Below, piece after piece: positions 12,832-14,474 of a stretch of DNA of 14,474 nucleotides (positions are counted from its first letter, which is position 1; the number at the start of each line of letters is the position of its first letter). The DNA comes from UBA4742 sp002403895 (lineage in GTDB: Bacteria > Actinomycetota > Acidimicrobiia > Acidimicrobiales > Acidimicrobilacustridaceae), in contig DAISGD010000074.1 of NCBI GenBank assembly GCA_036823295.1, positions 1-14,474 of the forward strand, given 5' to 3'. Position numbers and translations under genes: made by a program. The notes under the pieces were generated by a model that saw only the letters and a program-made list of their open reading frames with translations, did no database searches and was not told the origin of the DNA.

Positions 12832-14454
12832 ATGAGGGTTGACCCACACCGATCGCGACGAGTGGCGGTCACGATCGTGGCGGCGCTCAGCGCGCTGGCG
12901 CTGGTGGCGGGAGCGTGCGGCAGTAAGTCGGGCTCTTCGGGAGCGCCGGCCGACACCGTCGCCAACGAGGGCACGCCCGAGGCGGGCGGCACCCTGAAGG
13001 TGGGCATCACCTCCGACACCGACGGCTACAACGCTGCCACCAACCGGTGGGACCCGCTGGGCAACCTGGTGGGCTCCAGCATCTACGACACGCTCACCAA
13101 GTGGGACGAGAACCGCAAGATCCAGCCCTACCTGGCCCAGTCGGTGACTCCCAACGCCGAGGGAACGGTGTGGACGATCTCCCTGCGCCCGGGCATCACG
13201 TTCCAAGACGGCACCCCCCTCGACGGCGCGGCGGTGAAACTCAACATCGATGCCCGTCGCAACGACGCCGTGGCCGGTGGGGCACTCGAACCCATCAGCG
13301 ACATCACGGTCAAGGACTCGGCCACCGTGGTGGTGACCATGAAGCGACCGTGGTTCGCCTACGACGCCACCCTGGCCGCCCAGGGCGGGTACATGGTGGC
13401 GCCCGCCACCATCAACGACCCCAACGGCAGCCAGCACCCGATCGGTACCGGGCCCTTCACGTTCGTGAGTTGGACGCCCGGTAGCAGCATCAAGGTCAAG
13501 AAGAACCCGACCTACTGGCAAGGCAACAAGCCCTACCTCGACGGCATCGATTTCAGCATCGTGCCCGATCAGTCGGCTCTGGTCGCCGCGGTGCGAGCCG
13601 GTGACGTCGATCTGGCCATGACCGACGATGCCGGCTCGATCAAGGCACTGCGCTCCGAGAGTGACATCCGTTCCATCGAGGACCCGGTGTCGGAGACGAC
13701 CTACGTCCAGCTCCAAGAAGAAGCCCCGCCGTTCAACAACAAGCACGCCCGGGCCGCGTTGGCGTACGCCACCAACCAGCAGCAGGTCATCGACGTAGTG
13801 GGCCAGGGCGTCGGCGAGGTGGCCACCAGCCCGTACTCGGACAAGAGCCCCTGGGCGGTAGCCGATGCCAAGTACGTGAACTACGACCTCGACCAGGCCA
13901 AGAACGAGCTCCAGCAGTACATGCAGGAGACCGGCGAGGCGAAGCTGTCGTTCACCCTGCGTTACACGGCCGGCGGCGCCTTCTCCAAGGTCGCCCAGAC
14001 CCTGCAGGGTCAGTGGGCGCAGGTGGGCATCACCGTGGCGTTGCAAGAGGACCAGTCAGCGTCGTTCCTGGCGGACACGTTCTTCGGCAAGTTCCAAGCC
14101 GAGGTGTTCCGGAACTTCGGCTACGTGAACCCCGATTCGAACTACCTGTTCTGGCACTCCAGCCAGGCCAAGGGCATCGGGACGGGCAGCATCAACTTCA
14201 CCCAGACCAGGGTTCCCGCCCTCGACGCCGGGCTGGACAGTGCCCGGGGAACCGGTGATGACGCCATCCGCAAGCAGTACTACGACCAGGTGCAGCAGGC
14301 GCTCAACCAGGAACTGCCCTACATCTGGCTCTATCACAACGTGTGGGCCCTGGCCGCCCGGCCGGACGTGGGAGGGTTGGGCGAACCCCAGGCGCTGGGC
14401 TTCGGTCGCACCGACGCCAAGACCTGGTGGCCCGACATCTGGCTGAAGTCCTAG
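12832..14454 (+). CDS. ABC-transporter extracellular solute-binding lipoprotein, family 5 (peptide/nickel type)
   Basis: This 540-residue protein is a complete SBP_bac_5 member. A basic N-terminus (MRVDPHRSRR), a hydrophobic core and LVAGACGSKSG with Cys29 form a lipoprotein signal, followed by a Ser/Gly/Ala linker. The mature protein starts with AGGTLKVGITSDTDGYNAAT and has the family signature WTISLRPGITFQDGTPLDGA (114-133), then HPIGTGPFTFVSWTPGSSIK and the late DTFFGKFQAEVFRNFGY and YIWLYHNVWALAARP. It would capture a peptide or other small solute outside the membrane and hand it to a permease pair. The window ends 20 bp after its stop, so the permease and ATPase genes cannot be checked. 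The nearby palindrome suggests its own promoter and regulator. The ligand is unknown. Confidence 0.95.
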   Translation: MRVDPHRSRRVAVTIVAALSALALVAGACGSKSGSSGAPADTVANEGTPEAGGTLKVGITSDTDGYNAATNRWDPLGNLVGSSIYDTLTKWDENRKIQPYLAQSVTPNAEGTVWTISLRPGITFQDGTPLDGAAVKLNIDARRNDAVAGGALEPISDITVKDSATVVVTMKRPWFAYDATLAAQGGYMVAPATINDPNGSQHPIGTGPFTFVSWTPGSSIKVKKNPTYWQGNKPYLDGIDFSIVPDQSALVAAVRAGDVDLAMTDDAGSIKALRSESDIRSIEDPVSETTYVQLQEEAPPFNNKHARAALAYATNQQQVIDVVGQGVGEVATSPYSDKSPWAVADAKYVNYDLDQAKNELQQYMQETGEAKLSFTLRYTAGGAFSKVAQTLQGQWAQVGITVALQEDQSASFLADTFFGKFQAEVFRNFGYVNPDSNYLFWHSSQAKGIGTGSINFTQTRVPALDAGLDSARGTGDDAIRKQYYDQVQQALNQELPYIWLYHNVWALAARPDVGGLGEPQALGFGRTDAKTWWPDIWLKS

Positions 14455-14474
14455 GCGACGTTCTTGAGTAGTTC

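Noticed and set aside
12805..14046. A 413-codon minus-strand open frame under the solute-binding protein gene.
   Set aside because: The plus-strand frame has a lipoprotein signal, a ribosome-binding site and the family 5 signature; the minus frame has none of these.
1..14474. Search by eye for tRNA, rRNA, CRISPR repeats, transposases, integrases, toxin-antitoxin or defence genes.
   Set aside because: No regularly spaced repeats, insertion-sequence ends or recognisable mobile or defence proteins were seen; nearly the whole window is explained by metabolic, envelope and transport genes.

Overview
This is a high-GC window with tightly packed genes, short intergenic gaps and a strong G/C third-position bias. 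The gene content suggests an actinobacterium: two F420-type luciferase-like oxidoreductases, a glycoside hydrolase family 15 protein of the mycobacterial trehalase/glucoamylase type, a thiolase-like protein of the TLP1 type, and several starts that look leaderless. Acidimicrobiia would fit the style, but that is inference; no rRNA, tRNA or marker gene is present to fix the taxonomy.

Layout. Positions 1-7478 are a run of minus-strand genes. In transcription order, from the right, they are: a TLP1-type thiolase-like protein; an HSL-type carboxylesterase; an SDR dehydrogenase; a Tat-exported phospholipase C-family lipoprotein; an F420-dependent LLM oxidoreductase (Rv1855c-like); a decayed remnant of a PF10118 metal-dependent hydrolase; and a GH15 protein that runs off the left edge. 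A plus-strand FAD oxidoreductase (KstD/fumarate-reductase-like) starts at 7595, divergent from the thiolase-like gene. It ends with an 11-bp tail overlap against a second minus-strand LLM oxidoreductase (9039-9917). Next comes a minus-strand membrane acyltransferase-3/SGNH fusion (9940-11988), divergent from a small secreted SGNH hydrolase (12073-12714). A family 5 ABC-transporter solute-binding lipoprotein (12832-14454) follows on the plus strand, presumably the first gene of a peptide/nickel-type importer that continues past the right edge.

Functional reading. The esterase and SDR are almost certainly co-transcribed, with a 13-bp gap and the SDR ribosome-binding site overlapping the esterase stop. 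With the thiolase-like gene upstream and the divergent FAD dehydrogenase they form a plausible small catabolic unit acting on an ester, alcohol or ketone substrate of lipid or steroid type. The substrate cannot be read from the sequence. The acyltransferase and its divergent SGNH neighbour look like a cell-envelope acylation/deacylation pair.

The most notable non-routine signals are: the internally deleted, out-of-frame PF10118 remnant that still carries a promoter-like start; a repeated TAnnnT-N6-8-start arrangement suggesting leaderless transcripts; a perfect 18-bp palindrome plus a third half-site just upstream of the solute-binding protein gene; a 17-bp imperfect hairpin downstream of the phospholipase gene; and a thiolase-like enzyme with no cysteine where the thiolase nucleophile should be. 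I found no CRISPR array, mobile element, RNA gene or recognisable defence system. I do not think the window holds a clearly new multi-gene system.
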